From the NCBI RefSeq assembly GCF_002915575.1, contig NZ_PQGD01000001.1:62001-126000 (forward strand): DNA of 64,000 bases, written 5' to 3'. Both the position numbers and the translations under genes were made by a program. Under the pieces are notes generated by a model, which worked only from the letters and a program-made list of their open reading frames with translations, had not been told where the DNA came from and searched no databases. The DNA is from Superficieibacter electus (GTDB taxonomy: Bacteria; Pseudomonadota; Gammaproteobacteria; Enterobacterales; Enterobacteriaceae). Below are positions 1 through 8,128 of this stretch, in pieces (the first letter of the stretch is position 1; each line of letters starts with the position of its first letter).

Positions 1-234
1 AAAACTGTCGGCCAGCCCCACACCTGCCATCGCCTCTTTGCCCAACCAACTGACGAGGAACGTGCTGAGCACCCCCATCAACAGGACGCAGGTATTTTCC
101 AGAAAGATAGGAATGGCAAGTGGAGTGATCTCACGCCAGAAGAGAACCCGGTAACTCTTTCGTTTTGCGTACCAGGGCGTGCGAGTAACGACCCGGCGCA
201 GAGAAGCAGTAACGTCCAAAATTGACCTTAACAA
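1..234 (-). CDS. yeeO: YeeO, MATE-family exporter (5' end only)
   Basis: Only the N-terminal part is in the window; the gene runs off the left edge. The minus strand reads WYAKRKSYRVLFWREITP followed by a first hydrophobic segment, matching E. coli YeeO, a MATE-family inner-membrane exporter reported to export flavins. An in-frame TAG at 247-249 excludes the long N-terminal extension annotated in E. coli. The likely start is a TTG at 234 or a later codon, so the exact start is uncertain. It lies next to a tRNA-Asn gene, as in E. coli. Confidence 0.85.
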   Translation of the reverse strand, partial: MLRSILDVTASLRRVVTRTPWYAKRKSYRVLFWREITPLAIPIFLENTCVLLMGVLSTFLVSWLGKEAMAGVGLADSF

Positions 235-370
235 AGAATGTTGAAACTACATTTCAAATGATGGGGGAGAAAAACCAAACCTGCAAAGTATTTTCCCACA
301 AAAATTTGTCGGCAAATACATCAATTTGTTGCAAAAAGAGCCACCTGGACTGAAAGGTCAGGATTGGGGT

Positions 371-398
371 TTGACAAAATTTTTTACGCCGCTAAGAT
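371..398 (+). promoter_or_regulatory. Promoter of the tRNA-Asn gene
   Basis: A consensus -35 box TTGACA (371-376) and a -10 box TAAGAT (393-398) are separated by 16 bp. They lie just upstream of the tRNA at 414. A G+C-bearing discriminator follows, as is usual for stable RNA promoters. Confidence 0.75.
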
Positions 399-413
399 AA
401 GCCTCCAACCGAT

Positions 414-489
414 TCCTCTGTAGTTCAGTCGGTAGAACGGCGGACTGTTAATCCGTATGTCACTGGTTCGAGTCCAGTCAGAGGAGCCA
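414..489 (+). tRNA. tRNA-Asn (GTT anticodon)
   Basis: This 76-nt sequence folds as a complete cloverleaf with acceptor stem TCCTCTG/CAGAGGA, anticodon GTT in CGGACTGTTAATCCG, T-loop GGTTCGAGTCC and an encoded CCA end. It matches enterobacterial tRNA-Asn. The last 16 bases, from 474, are repeated at 8453-8468, so the gene served as an integration site and was rebuilt by the insertion. No hairpin terminator follows directly; one stands after the distal repeat. Confidence 0.97.
474..489 (+). repeat. Island attachment site at the tRNA 3' end (proximal repeat)
   Basis: The 16-mer CCAGTCAGAGGAGCCA at the tRNA-Asn 3' end is repeated exactly at 8453-8468. Direct repeats of a tRNA 3' end at both edges of an integrase-bearing segment are the standard footprint of P4-type integration. 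Confidence 0.85.
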
Positions 490-598
490 ATTTCCTGCTT
501 TCATACATCCTTGCGAATCCTTATCTAATTATGATTCAACAGGTTAGCGTGAAAACTCTTCCCGGTGCATTTTGATTTTACCCTCCGCATCGGGAAAA

Positions 599-609
599 AT
601 TGGTGGTCA
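599..609 (+). repeat. Possible integrase arm-type site (left)
   Basis: The 11-mer ATTGGTGGTCA occurs here, just upstream of the integrase start, and again at 8371-8381, just inside the other island end. It could be an arm-type integrase site. That role is inferred from position only. Confidence 0.35.
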
Positions 610-651
610 AATCTGGGGTCAGGTTAGTTCGATAATGGAGTGCCCCCCCAT

Positions 652-1517
652 ATGTCTCTGAACGACACTAAAATCCGCAGCTTAAAACCATCCGCCAGAC
701 CTTACAAAGTTTCCGGTTCTCATGGCCTGTACCTTTTAGTCAATCCAGCGGTTCACGTCTCTGGTATCTCAAATATCGTATCAATGGTAAAGAATCCCGC
801 CTCGGCTTAGGTGCATATCCCGATGTTTCTCTGGCTTACGCCTGACAGCAACGTGATGGCATACGCAAGCTACTGACGCAGAATATCAATCCAGCACAGC
901 AATGTACCGCAGATAAAGCTGCCCGCTAACCGGAAAAAACGTTTAAGCACGTTGCATTGAGCTGGCATAAAAGCAATCGAAACTGGTCAGAGAACCACTC
1001 TGCCCGCCTGCTTGCCTGCATGAACAATCATATATTTCCCGTGATTGGACATTTTCCAGTAGCTGAACTGAAACCTCGTCACTTTATCGACCCGCTGAAA
1101 GGCATTGAGCAAAAAGGTCTGTTGGAAGTCGCAGCACGTACCCGGCAGCATATGTGCAACATCATGCGGCATGCCGTACATCAGGGAATGATTGAGAGCA
1201 ATCCGGCATCGAATCTCGAAGGTATCATCGCAGCACCGGTTAAAAGACACTATCCCGCCCTTCCCCTTGAACGACTACCCGAACTGTTGAGCCGAATTGA
1301 TGGTAATCGTCAGGGATGGAAATTAACCCGGCTGGCTGTTTCTCTTACCTTGCATGTCTTTATTCGCTCCAGCGAACTGAGGTTTGCCCGCTGGACGGAA
1401 ATAAGTTTCAAAAACAAAATCTGGACTATCCCCGCCACACGAAAGTCGATCCCCGGAATTAGGTCCGCTGTGAGTGAAAAGCTGAACATCGTGGCGTTAA
1501 GCAACGGAAATGACTAA
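652..1517 (+). pseudogene. P4-type tyrosine recombinase (integrase), decayed
   Basis: The ATG at 652 opens MSLNDTKIRSLKPSARPY, the typical start of P4-family integrases with the N-terminal arm-binding domain. The frame breaks near 742, where one G appears lost from a GGCGG-like run. It resumes in another frame, then meets TGA near 841 (a Gln/Arg-rich stretch where CGA is expected) and TAA near 927. From 957 a further stretch encodes the core-binding domain and the start of the catalytic domain, including the first catalytic Arg in RSSELRFARW. It ends near 1517 without the His-x-x-Arg and Tyr motifs. The enzyme is dead, so the island cannot move by itself. Confidence 0.85.
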
Positions 1518-1609
1518 CCACTAAGCCAGCTAATCCAGATAAAAATTTACGATTGTAATTCACGCTGAAATTAAGCGTTTGATTAAGATAATACGCATAT
1601 CTGATTACC

Positions 1610-2005
1610 TTACGTGCTTCGCTGACAGACGACTTCCAGATTATTGCCATCAGGATCAAAAACATACGCAGCATAGTATTGTGAATGATATTGCTTACGA
1701 ACTCCCGGTGCTCCGTTATCTTTTCCACCCGCCTGAATAGCCCGTTTCCAGAATTCATCCACTATGCGGCGCTCATCAGCAGAAAAAGCCAGATGCAACG
1801 GCGCACCGTTTTCCTCATTGTCATGCAGCCACAGCCGGGGATAGCCCTGTGGCCCAAGTCCATAACGAAAACCACCGGTTCGCGTTTTGGCTGGTTCCTG
1901 AGTAATAACCAGTCTGAAGCCCAATGGCTCAAGTGCCTGCAGATAGAAGCGCAGCGATAACGGCGCATTTTTCACTGAAATCTCAAGGTGGTCGATGACA
2001 GTCAT
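1610..2005 (-). CDS. VOC/glyoxalase-family protein
   Basis: A 131-residue single-domain protein beginning MTVIDHLEISVKN. It has the beta-alpha-beta-beta-beta pattern and the closing FDPDGNNLEVVCQ motif of the vicinal-oxygen-chelate superfamily (glyoxalases, dioxygenases, fosfomycin-resistance enzymes). A His near residue 6 and a Glu near the C-terminus are plausible metal ligands. A good ribosome site (GGGAGC) precedes the ATG. The gene starts 12 bp after the TetR gene stop and is probably co-transcribed with it. The substrate cannot be told from sequence. Confidence 0.85.
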   Translation of the reverse strand: MTVIDHLEISVKNAPLSLRFYLQALEPLGFRLVITQEPAKTRTGGFRYGLGPQGYPRLWLHDNEENGAPLHLAFSADERRIVDEFWKRAIQAGGKDNGAPGVRKQYHSQYYAAYVFDPDGNNLEVVCQRST

Positions 2006-2016
2006 AAAAGCTCCCG

Positions 2017-2643
2017 TTATGTGTCAGAATTCAGACTCAGTAATGCAGCAAAAGCCTGCCCGTTCATACGTGCCACTTTCAACAAACGGGGACGCGATAA
2101 GCCCGTTACAGCCGCAGCTGAAAACCCGCGTAAGGTTGTGACGACGAAATCGCCCAGTTCTTTCGCTCTTTCAGGTTCTGACTGACGAATGTAATCCTCT
2201 ATAAACTGCATTCCTGGTTTTGCGTACTGGTTTGCCAGTTCCCGCGCCTGTTCATCATTCGCGCGCATTCCCTCTGCGGCCAGACAGCCGCGCCGCAGTG
2301 TTGATTTCACATATAGCCGTGCTGCTGTGATAAATAATTCCTCAATCGCTTTGGCAAGAGGGCGCCCGGGGGTAAGGATTCTGTCAGCAGGCAGATTACC
2401 TTCATCAACATAGCGGGCAAGGCAGCGACCAAACAGACCCGCTTTGCTGCCATAGGCGGCGTAAAGACTGGGCGGATTGATATTCAATGCCTTTGTCAGC
2501 TCCGAGATTCCTACTGCATCATAACCCCGCTGATGAAACAGGGCCTGAGCAATCTCAATTCCCGCCTCACGGTCAAAGGCTGGCCTGCGCGTTCTGACAT
2601 TATCTTGTGCCTTACTCATATGCTTATAAACCTGGCGTGTCAT
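2017..2643 (-). CDS. TetR/AcrR-family repressor
   Basis: A 208-residue protein. Residues about 25-70 form the TetR helix-turn-helix (AQALFHQRGYDAVGISELTKALNINPPSLYAAYGSKAGLF). The rest is an all-helical ligand-binding domain, the organisation of repressors that sense small organic compounds. AGGA lies five bases before the ATG at 2643; a second ATG at 2619 is possible. It is divergent from the SDR gene at 2756, and the shared spacer holds two near-palindromes that are likely its operators. It probably controls both itself plus the VOC gene and the three-gene plus-strand unit. Confidence 0.88.
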   Translation of the reverse strand: MTRQVYKHMSKAQDNVRTRRPAFDREAGIEIAQALFHQRGYDAVGISELTKALNINPPSLYAAYGSKAGLFGRCLARYVDEGNLPADRILTPGRPLAKAIEELFITAARLYVKSTLRRGCLAAEGMRANDEQARELANQYAKPGMQFIEDYIRQSEPERAKELGDFVVTTLRGFSAAAVTGLSRPRLLKVARMNGQAFAALLSLNSDT

Positions 2644-2673
2644 TAAATCCTGATGACTATTCTACGTCATGTA

Positions 2674-2689
2674 TATAGTGATCGCTATA
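2674..2689. promoter_or_regulatory. Predicted TetR operator 1
   Basis: TATAGTGATCGCTATA is a near-perfect 16-bp dyad with one mismatched base pair. It lies 31 bp upstream of the tetR-type gene start and resembles the second site at 2720-2735. Shared consensus: TATAGTGAYCRCTAYA. Confidence 0.6.
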
Positions 2690-2696
2690 TTGTATC

Positions 2697-2725
2697 GTGA
2701 CAAATTAATCACCCTTATTTATAGT
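2697..2725 (+). promoter_or_regulatory. Promoter of the SDR-SnoaL-SDR unit
   Basis: A -35-like GTGACA (2697-2702) and a -10 TATAGT (2720-2725) are spaced by 17 bp and lie 31 bp before the SDR start. The -10 box is inside operator 2, so repressor binding there would block RNA polymerase. Confidence 0.5.
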
Positions 2726-2735
2726 GACCACTACA
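2720..2735. promoter_or_regulatory. Predicted TetR operator 2
   Basis: TATAGTGACCACTACA is a second imperfect dyad of the same type, centred 46 bp from operator 1 and overlapping the -10 box of the rightward promoter. Confidence 0.55.
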
Positions 2736-2755
2736 ATAGAGTGAGGAGTATGTAC

Positions 2756-3502
2756 ATGAATAAGCTACTCAAGGATAAAGTCGCTGTGGTTACCGGCGGC
2801 AGTAGTGGTATCGGCCTGGCTATAGCAAAACGCCTGATTAATGACGGTGCGAACGTGGTGATCACCGGCAGAAATACAGAAAAACTGAACCAGGCAGTGA
2901 TAGCGCTGGGCGATAGCGCAAGTGGAATTGTGACGGACGTCAGCTGCAGAGCGAGTCTTGATGATCTCTACCAGCAGATCAAAACAGCAACCGGGCATAT
3001 CGATATCCTGGTAGCTAATGCCGGTGGCGGTGTTCATGCGCCTCTCGGCCAGATAACAGAACAGCAAATCGATGAGCAGTTTGCGACCAATGTGAAAGGT
3101 GTGGTGCTGACCGTTCAGCAAGCCCTGCCTTTACTTCAAAACGGTTCCAGTGTAGTCATTATCGGTTCTACCGCTTCGGTTGATCCCGGCCCGGCAATGA
3201 GTATCTACGGTGCAACCAAAGCCGCAGTGCGCAACATGGTCAGGAGCTGGGTGGCTGAACTGCATGGCTCGGGTATTCGGCTCAATATTGTCAGTCCGGG
3301 GCCGACCAACACGGCCTCTTTGCGGACCGCTTTTGGCGATAAGGCTGAGGAAGGGCTTGCCTTACTTACTGCAAAATGCCCACTGGGACGTATTGGCGAG
3401 CCTGAAGAAATTGCGGCTGCTGTGGCATTCCTGGCCGGTGATGAGTCGGGATATGTAAACGGCATTGAGTTGTTCGCCGATGGTGGCGCCTCCCAGACCT
3501 GA
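2756..3502 (+). CDS. Short-chain dehydrogenase/reductase (SDR)
   Basis: A 248-residue classical SDR. It has the NAD(P)-binding TGGSSGIG at residues 13-20, an NAG-type motif (VANAGGG), and the YxxxK pair Tyr151/Lys155. The start at 2756 is preferred because GAGGAG at 2743-2748 is correctly spaced from it; the ATG at 2750 is too close. It is first in a three-gene unit with a SnoaL-like protein and another SDR, divergent from a TetR gene. It most likely oxidises or reduces a small alcohol or ketone; the substrate is unknown. Confidence 0.9.
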   Translation: MNKLLKDKVAVVTGGSSGIGLAIAKRLINDGANVVITGRNTEKLNQAVIALGDSASGIVTDVSCRASLDDLYQQIKTATGHIDILVANAGGGVHAPLGQITEQQIDEQFATNVKGVVLTVQQALPLLQNGSSVVIIGSTASVDPGPAMSIYGATKAAVRNMVRSWVAELHGSGIRLNIVSPGPTNTASLRTAFGDKAEEGLALLTAKCPLGRIGEPEEIAAAVAFLAGDESGYVNGIELFADGGASQT

Positions 3503-3595
3503 CAGGCCCAGCCAGATATTACTTCGTTGGTACGGGAGCACAATACTACTGTTGCCATCCCTGTATTTCTCCGTTAAACAACAGGAAACGCTGCT

Positions 3596-4078
3596 ATGCA
3601 TTCGCAAAATGAAACAGAGCTGGTCCGTATACTACAGGCTGAACGTGACATTATCCGTCTCATCAACTCTTACCCTTATTTGCTCGACAGTGGGAAATTC
3701 GAGAAAGTCGCAGAACTGTTACGTTATGCCACGCTGGAAGCGCCTGGTCATCAGGTCACGGGCAGGGACGAGATTAAAAAATTTCTGACCTCAGGTATTC
3801 AGCGCCACCAGGACGGCACGCCTCGAACCTGGCATGCTGTCAGCAATATTCTTATTGAAGGGTATCCGCTCAGCGGTGAGGCTTCAACGAGCAGTTATTT
3901 TATCGTTCATCAGGAGCTGCCTGGCTTCCCCCTGCAACCGATATGCACGGGCCATTACAAAGACCGCTTTGCGCTGATTGACGGTGAATGGCAGTTTGTA
4001 CATCGTGCCGTTGTACCTCATCTGATCGGGGATCTCCGTTTTCATGTCAGCGGCACGAATGCAGAGGCGAACCTATGA
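3596..4078 (+). CDS. SnoaL-like / NTF2-fold protein
   Basis: A 160-residue protein with the pattern of a SnoaL_4-type NTF2 fold: an N-terminal helix (ERDIIRLINSYPYLLDSGKFEKVAELL), GRDEIKKFL, a HAVSNILIEG strand, and the late DGEWQFVHRAVVP. Relatives include polyketide cyclases, ring-hydroxylating dioxygenase small subunits and ketosteroid-isomerase-like enzymes. Its stop overlaps the start of the next SDR (ATGA). It probably isomerises or dehydrates the same compound the flanking SDRs act on. Confidence 0.8.
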   Translation: MHSQNETELVRILQAERDIIRLINSYPYLLDSGKFEKVAELLRYATLEAPGHQVTGRDEIKKFLTSGIQRHQDGTPRTWHAVSNILIEGYPLSGEASTSSYFIVHQELPGFPLQPICTGHYKDRFALIDGEWQFVHRAVVPHLIGDLRFHVSGTNAEANL

Positions 4079-4815
4079 CGGTGAACACATCGGGTAACCG
4101 CACGGCGCTGGTCACAGGAGCAAATAAAGGTATTGGCCTTGCGATCGCAAAAGGTCTGGCGCAACGGGGATTTCATGTCTGGATCACTGCTCGTAATCAG
4201 CTGCGCGGTGAAGAGGCTGTTAAGCAATTACAGGCGGAAGGGTTCTCCGTACAATTGCTGATAATGGATGTGGCAGACGACGTGAGCGTACAGCAGGCAG
4301 CGGCCGCGTTATCTGCGGCCACCGACAGGCTGGATGTACTGGTCAACAACGCGGGCGTGCTACTTGATGTCTCAGCGACTCCGACTCAGACACGCTTATC
4401 CGATATGAAAGCGACGTTTGAAGTTAATCTGTTCGGCCCGGTACGGGTAACCCAGGCGTTTCTTCCACTGCTTCGGGCAGCAAAACAGGCCAGGGTTGTT
4501 ATGTTGGGGAGCGGTGTGGGATCGCTGGCGCTGATTACGGATGAGTCATCAATCTATTCAAGCGTAAATCTGCTCAGCTACAGTGCCTCGAAAGTGGCCC
4601 TTAGTGCGGTTACGGTGTGTTTTGCAAAGGAGTTAGCGGCGCAGGGCATTAAGGTTAATGTGGTCGAACCGGGGCACGTGAAAACCGATCTCAATGGCAA
4701 TACCGGCCATCTTACGCCAGAAGAGGGTGCGATGCCGGCGATCAGAATGGCGCTGGCTGAAGCCGATGGCCCAACGGGAAAATTCTTTGGCCCGCAAGGC
4801 CAACAACCCTGGTAA
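4075..4815 (+). CDS. Short-chain dehydrogenase/reductase, carbonyl-reductase type
   Basis: A 246-residue SDR with TGANKGIG at residues 14-21, VNNAG at 90-94 and the catalytic Tyr169/Lys173 (YSASK). The TGANKGIG form is typical of plant and bacterial carbonyl reductase-like SDRs. The ATG at 4075 overlaps the preceding stop by four bases, which suggests translational coupling. Last gene of the plus-strand unit; a strong hairpin terminator follows. Confidence 0.9.
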   Translation: MTVNTSGNRTALVTGANKGIGLAIAKGLAQRGFHVWITARNQLRGEEAVKQLQAEGFSVQLLIMDVADDVSVQQAAAALSAATDRLDVLVNNAGVLLDVSATPTQTRLSDMKATFEVNLFGPVRVTQAFLPLLRAAKQARVVMLGSGVGSLALITDESSIYSSVNLLSYSASKVALSAVTVCFAKELAAQGIKVNVVEPGHVKTDLNGNTGHLTPEEGAMPAIRMALAEADGPTGKFFGPQGQQPW

Positions 4816-4825
4816 GGAATATTTG

Positions 4826-4867
4826 TAAGCTCCCTCCTGTAAGCGAGTGGAGCTTATTATTTTTTAT
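4826..4867 (+). terminator. Terminator of the SDR-SnoaL-SDR unit
   Basis: TAAGCTCC (4826-4833) pairs with GGAGCTTA (4849-4856), with further pairing inside, and is followed by a T-rich run. It lies between convergent genes, and its T-run borders the 3' end of the opposite gene. Confidence 0.7.
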
Positions 4868-5863
4868 TCAACGCGAATTGTCAGCTACCGTAATCCGTGT
4901 GTCGGCGATGGTTTCGGCGAAGTGTTTGCCGAATATTGTCGCCGGGGTCTGGAAGCCTGGAAGGCACTCTCCCGCCAGTACTCTGCGCCCGGCTTCCGCT
5001 GCCGCCTGCGCGGTAAAGCTGTATCCATTCACCGTATCCAGCAACATACGCAGGGTATCGCCATCTGCATTCACGACTTCCGCAACGGCCTGATAACGGC
5101 TGGCTTCACGCTCCTGATCTGTCGGGCCATCGGGCAGATCAGCCAAATCACCCTGCGGAAACCCTTCGCCGGAAACATATACGAAAGTCTCGATATCAGG
5201 TATCTCCATTGCTTTCCAGATGGTAATGACATCGGGAAGCGTTACGGGAAAACAGGCTTGCGGCCCTTTGCCAAAATCAAAGTTTTGCAAATCAGTTGAC
5301 TCACGCTGCATCAACTGACCGTTACGGCGCAGCAGACATACAGTTGATAAATTCTCACTTGCGCTTACCGCTGAGCCACGCGACATAGTTCCGGTGACAT
5401 GCAGTGCCAGCGAGATACGGGCCGGATTTTTGATCTCCGCAGCAGCGTGGGCTGCCAGACATCCAAGCATTGCCACGCTTCCGCCACAGCCTGGCAGCAA
5501 CATCACCCCCGCCGCTGCGGCGGTTTCGTCGAAGACTTCAGCAAGCTGGTAACTGTCCAGTTCAGCGGCCACATCAAGGTAATGGACCTTCTGGCGGATT
5601 GCCGCACTTATTAGCGGTCTTGCGGTATACATAAACGGACCGGCGCAATTTATGAGTACGTCAATATCCTCCAGGGCACTATCAATTGTGTCAGGATCAT
5701 CCAGGCTGAAAGCCCGAAAAGCGACATCCATTTTCAAAGCCATCGCTGCCAGTTTTTCCCGATCGCGACCGGCAACGATTATCTGCAGGCCAGCTTCCTG
5801 CGCGTGATGTGTAATCATCGCCCCGGTATAGCCTGACGCACCGTAAATCATGAGTTTTTTCAT
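4868..5863 (-). CDS. Saccharopine-dehydrogenase-like NAD(P)-binding protein
   Basis: A 331-residue protein starting MKKLMIYGASGYTG, a Rossmann GASGYTG motif. INCAGPF follows at about 71-77 and YLDVAAE further on, as in the saccharopine dehydrogenase / trans-acting enoyl reductase family. The lysine-pathway enzyme is much longer, so this is one of the short bacterial relatives of unknown substrate. It is the third gene of a minus-strand unit after an SDR and a VOC protein. Confidence 0.82.
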   Translation of the reverse strand: MKKLMIYGASGYTGAMITHHAQEAGLQIIVAGRDREKLAAMALKMDVAFRAFSLDDPDTIDSALEDIDVLINCAGPFMYTARPLISAAIRQKVHYLDVAAELDSYQLAEVFDETAAAAGVMLLPGCGGSVAMLGCLAAHAAAEIKNPARISLALHVTGTMSRGSAVSASENLSTVCLLRRNGQLMQRESTDLQNFDFGKGPQACFPVTLPDVITIWKAMEIPDIETFVYVSGEGFPQGDLADLPDGPTDQEREASRYQAVAEVVNADGDTLRMLLDTVNGYSFTAQAAAEAGRRVLAGECLPGFQTPATIFGKHFAETIADTRITVADNSR

Positions 5864-5945
5864 AAAGGTATTGCATCTTTAAAAGGTAATGAACGTTGGC
5901 ATTGCCAGGGTCACACCCCAGCTCTGACCTTGCAGCAGCATGTTT

Positions 5946-6347
5946 TCAGCGTCCGTGCTGCCAACTTTTATAGACAAACTCCAGACTGTATCCATCCGGG
6001 TCTCTGACCTGAGCGGCGTAATAGCGCGGATCATAATGCAGTTGCGCCCCTGGCGAGTGAATCTCCGTGGCACCCGCGGCGATGGCCTCAGCATAAGCCT
6101 GGTTAACCATGATTTCGGAATCTGCCACAAACCCGACATGTACGGCCTGAGGAGAAGGCGTGCCCGATCTTAGCCAGAAAAATACGCGTCCATTGGCACC
6201 AAATCCCTTGAGGTCAGGATGGCCTGATGGGCCATTGCTGCCGTCATAATCGTGACGACTGGTGATGCCAAGAAGAGGCAGAACACGCTCATAAAAAACG
6301 ATTGAACGCTCAGTATCGCTTACGGTAATAAAGATATGATCCAGCAT
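5946..6347 (-). CDS. VOC/glyoxalase-family protein
   Basis: A 133-residue single-domain VOC protein. It begins MLDHIFITVSDTERSIVFYE, with a candidate metal-binding His at residue 4, and carries a late RDPDGYSLEFV with a candidate Glu ligand. The start at 6347 is chosen because GGGGAGCT precedes it at good spacing. It lies between an SDR and a saccharopine-dehydrogenase-like gene in one minus-strand unit. It is not close to the VOC gene at 1610. Confidence 0.85.
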   Translation of the reverse strand: MLDHIFITVSDTERSIVFYERVLPLLGITSRHDYDGSNGPSGHPDLKGFGANGRVFFWLRSGTPSPQAVHVGFVADSEIMVNQAYAEAIAAGATEIHSPGAQLHYDPRYYAAQVRDPDGYSLEFVYKSWQHGR

Positions 6348-6360
6348 GAAAGCTCCCCGA

Positions 6361-7104
6361 TTAGATGTTATAACCACCCGCGACTTCTATCGTCTGGGCA
6401 TTAATCCAGCCATAGTCGGCAGACAGTAAACCGGCGATAACACGAGCAACTTCGTCAGGCTCGCCAATTCGGCCAAGGGCTGTTTGCCCGGCCAGCAATG
6501 CTTCGAATTCATCACTTAAACCGCCACCCAGCTCAGTACGAATTGGACCAGGTGACACGGCATTGACCCGGATCTTCCTTTCACCAAACTCTTTCGCCAT
6601 ATAGCGCGTCAATACCTCAAGGCCACCTTTAAATGTTGCATACGGCGCTACACCGGCGGTTGCCACGCGGGTGGTGGCGCTGGTGAGATTAACAATTGCA
6701 GCATTCGGTTGTAGAAGTGGTAGCAGCGTCTGGGTAAGGAAGAAAGGCCCTTTCAAATGGACGTTCATTAAGCTGTCGAACTGTGCTTCAGTGACTGTCT
6801 CTATGGGATTATAAAGACCATATCCTGCATTGTTGACCAGCCCGTGAAGTCCTCTGGCTCCCCAGTGTGATTCCATTGCGTCTTCGAGATTTGAACGAAA
6901 GTGACTAAAACTACTAGTATCTTCTACGTTTAGCTGCAACGCTAACGCATGCCCCCCGTCGGCCTGAATACGCTCAACCACCTGGCTGGCGGCTTCCGGC
7001 TTGCTGTTCCAGGTAAGGATAACGCCAAATCCACGACGCGCACACTCAATCGCCGTGCTGGCCCCAATGCCGCGGCTTCCGCCGGTAATCAGAACATGCT
7101 CCAT
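6361..7104 (-). CDS. Short-chain dehydrogenase/reductase (SDR)
   Basis: A 247-residue classical SDR with TGGSRGIG at residues 7-14, VNNAG at 90-94, catalytic Tyr155/Lys159 (YATFK) and the C-terminal IEVAGGYNI. Start 7104 follows an AGGAGT ribosome site. First gene of a minus-strand unit, divergent from an AraC-family regulator at 7220. Likely an alcohol/ketone oxidoreductase of unknown substrate. Confidence 0.9.
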   Translation of the reverse strand: MEHVLITGGSRGIGASTAIECARRGFGVILTWNSKPEAASQVVERIQADGGHALALQLNVEDTSSFSHFRSNLEDAMESHWGARGLHGLVNNAGYGLYNPIETVTEAQFDSLMNVHLKGPFFLTQTLLPLLQPNAAIVNLTSATTRVATAGVAPYATFKGGLEVLTRYMAKEFGERKIRVNAVSPGPIRTELGGGLSDEFEALLAGQTALGRIGEPDEVARVIAGLLSADYGWINAQTIEVAGGYNI

Positions 7105-7219
7105 AAAAACTCCTGACAGAAATAATAACCTATTCAAGGTTACGCATTGCGTCGGCTCCTGACTCCTGTAATCCTCTCTGATATTTGCCTAATCCTGCTT
7201 TAATCTTGTAGCCGATCCC

Positions 7220-8128
7220 ATGCCGTGTTATTTAAACAGGATGGAAAAAAAATTAGCTGAACTGCGCCTGTTGGCTTCAAAAGCCGGGAATAAAATCACC
7301 GAAACCGTTATACCGCGTGTCGCGATGGTACAGGGGGAAATTCCTGAGCACCGGCTTACTGCTGTCTATGAGCCGATGATTAATCTGATACTCACGGGCT
7401 CCAAGAGCATGACGGTGGGAGATAAAACCTGGCAATACAATCCTGCCACTTATTTTGTGATGTCGGTGGATCTGCCCGCAGCCGGCAAAGTCTTTGCCGA
7501 TGAGCGAACCGGGGCGCCCTATCTTGCGGTGAGTCTGACACCGAAGCCTGAGATTATTGCTGAATTACTGGATGGCATGCCGGGTTCAGGTAAAACACAT
7601 CTTTATAACGCCGGATTTTCTGTCGCCCCGGTTACGTCCGAATTGCTCGATGCCTGGCTGAGAATGCTGCGACTGCTCAGTAAGCCAGAGGAAATTTCTG
7701 CTTTAGCTCCTGCGTATGAACGAGAGATTTTATTCCGGGTTCTTCAGGGGCCGCAGGGCTGGATGTTGCGTGATATTGCCACGCCGGAATCGCATCTTGC
7801 CCGCATCTATAAGGTGATTAACTGGCTGAAACAACACTATATGCAAGCCGTGCGGGTAGAAGAGCTGGCCGCCATGGCGGCATTAAGCGTTTCCGCATTT
7901 CATCGCCACTTTCAGGCGATCACCGCGCTCAGCCCAGTCCAGTACCAAAAACGTCTTCGCCTGATGCAGGCACGGTTGAAGTTAGCCACGACTGGCGACA
8001 GCATCACGGCCATAGCACATGCTGTTGGCTACCAAAGCCATACGCAATTCAGTCGGGAATATGGACGCCATTTCGGCCTCTCGCCTTCATCAGATCAAAA
8101 AAATATTACACTGCTCAGAAACATATAA
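7220..8128 (+). CDS. AraC-family transcriptional regulator
   Basis: A 302-residue protein. The N-terminal half matches the AraC_N/cupin-like sensor region of the YqhC type (PMINLILTGSKSMTVGD ... YFVMSVDLPAAG). The C-terminal half carries two helix-turn-helices (VEELAAMAALSVSAFHRHF and ITAIAHAVGYQSHTQFSREYGRHFG). The first Met may be at 7220 or 7241; the latter resembles the usual family start. It is divergent from the SDR-VOC-saccharopine-dehydrogenase-like unit and probably activates it. Relatives such as YqhC respond to aldehydes. Confidence 0.88.
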   Translation: MPCYLNRMEKKLAELRLLASKAGNKITETVIPRVAMVQGEIPEHRLTAVYEPMINLILTGSKSMTVGDKTWQYNPATYFVMSVDLPAAGKVFADERTGAPYLAVSLTPKPEIIAELLDGMPGSGKTHLYNAGFSVAPVTSELLDAWLRMLRLLSKPEEISALAPAYEREILFRVLQGPQGWMLRDIATPESHLARIYKVINWLKQHYMQAVRVEELAAMAALSVSAFHRHFQAITALSPVQYQKRLRLMQARLKLATTGDSITAIAHAVGYQSHTQFSREYGRHFGLSPSSDQKNITLLRNI

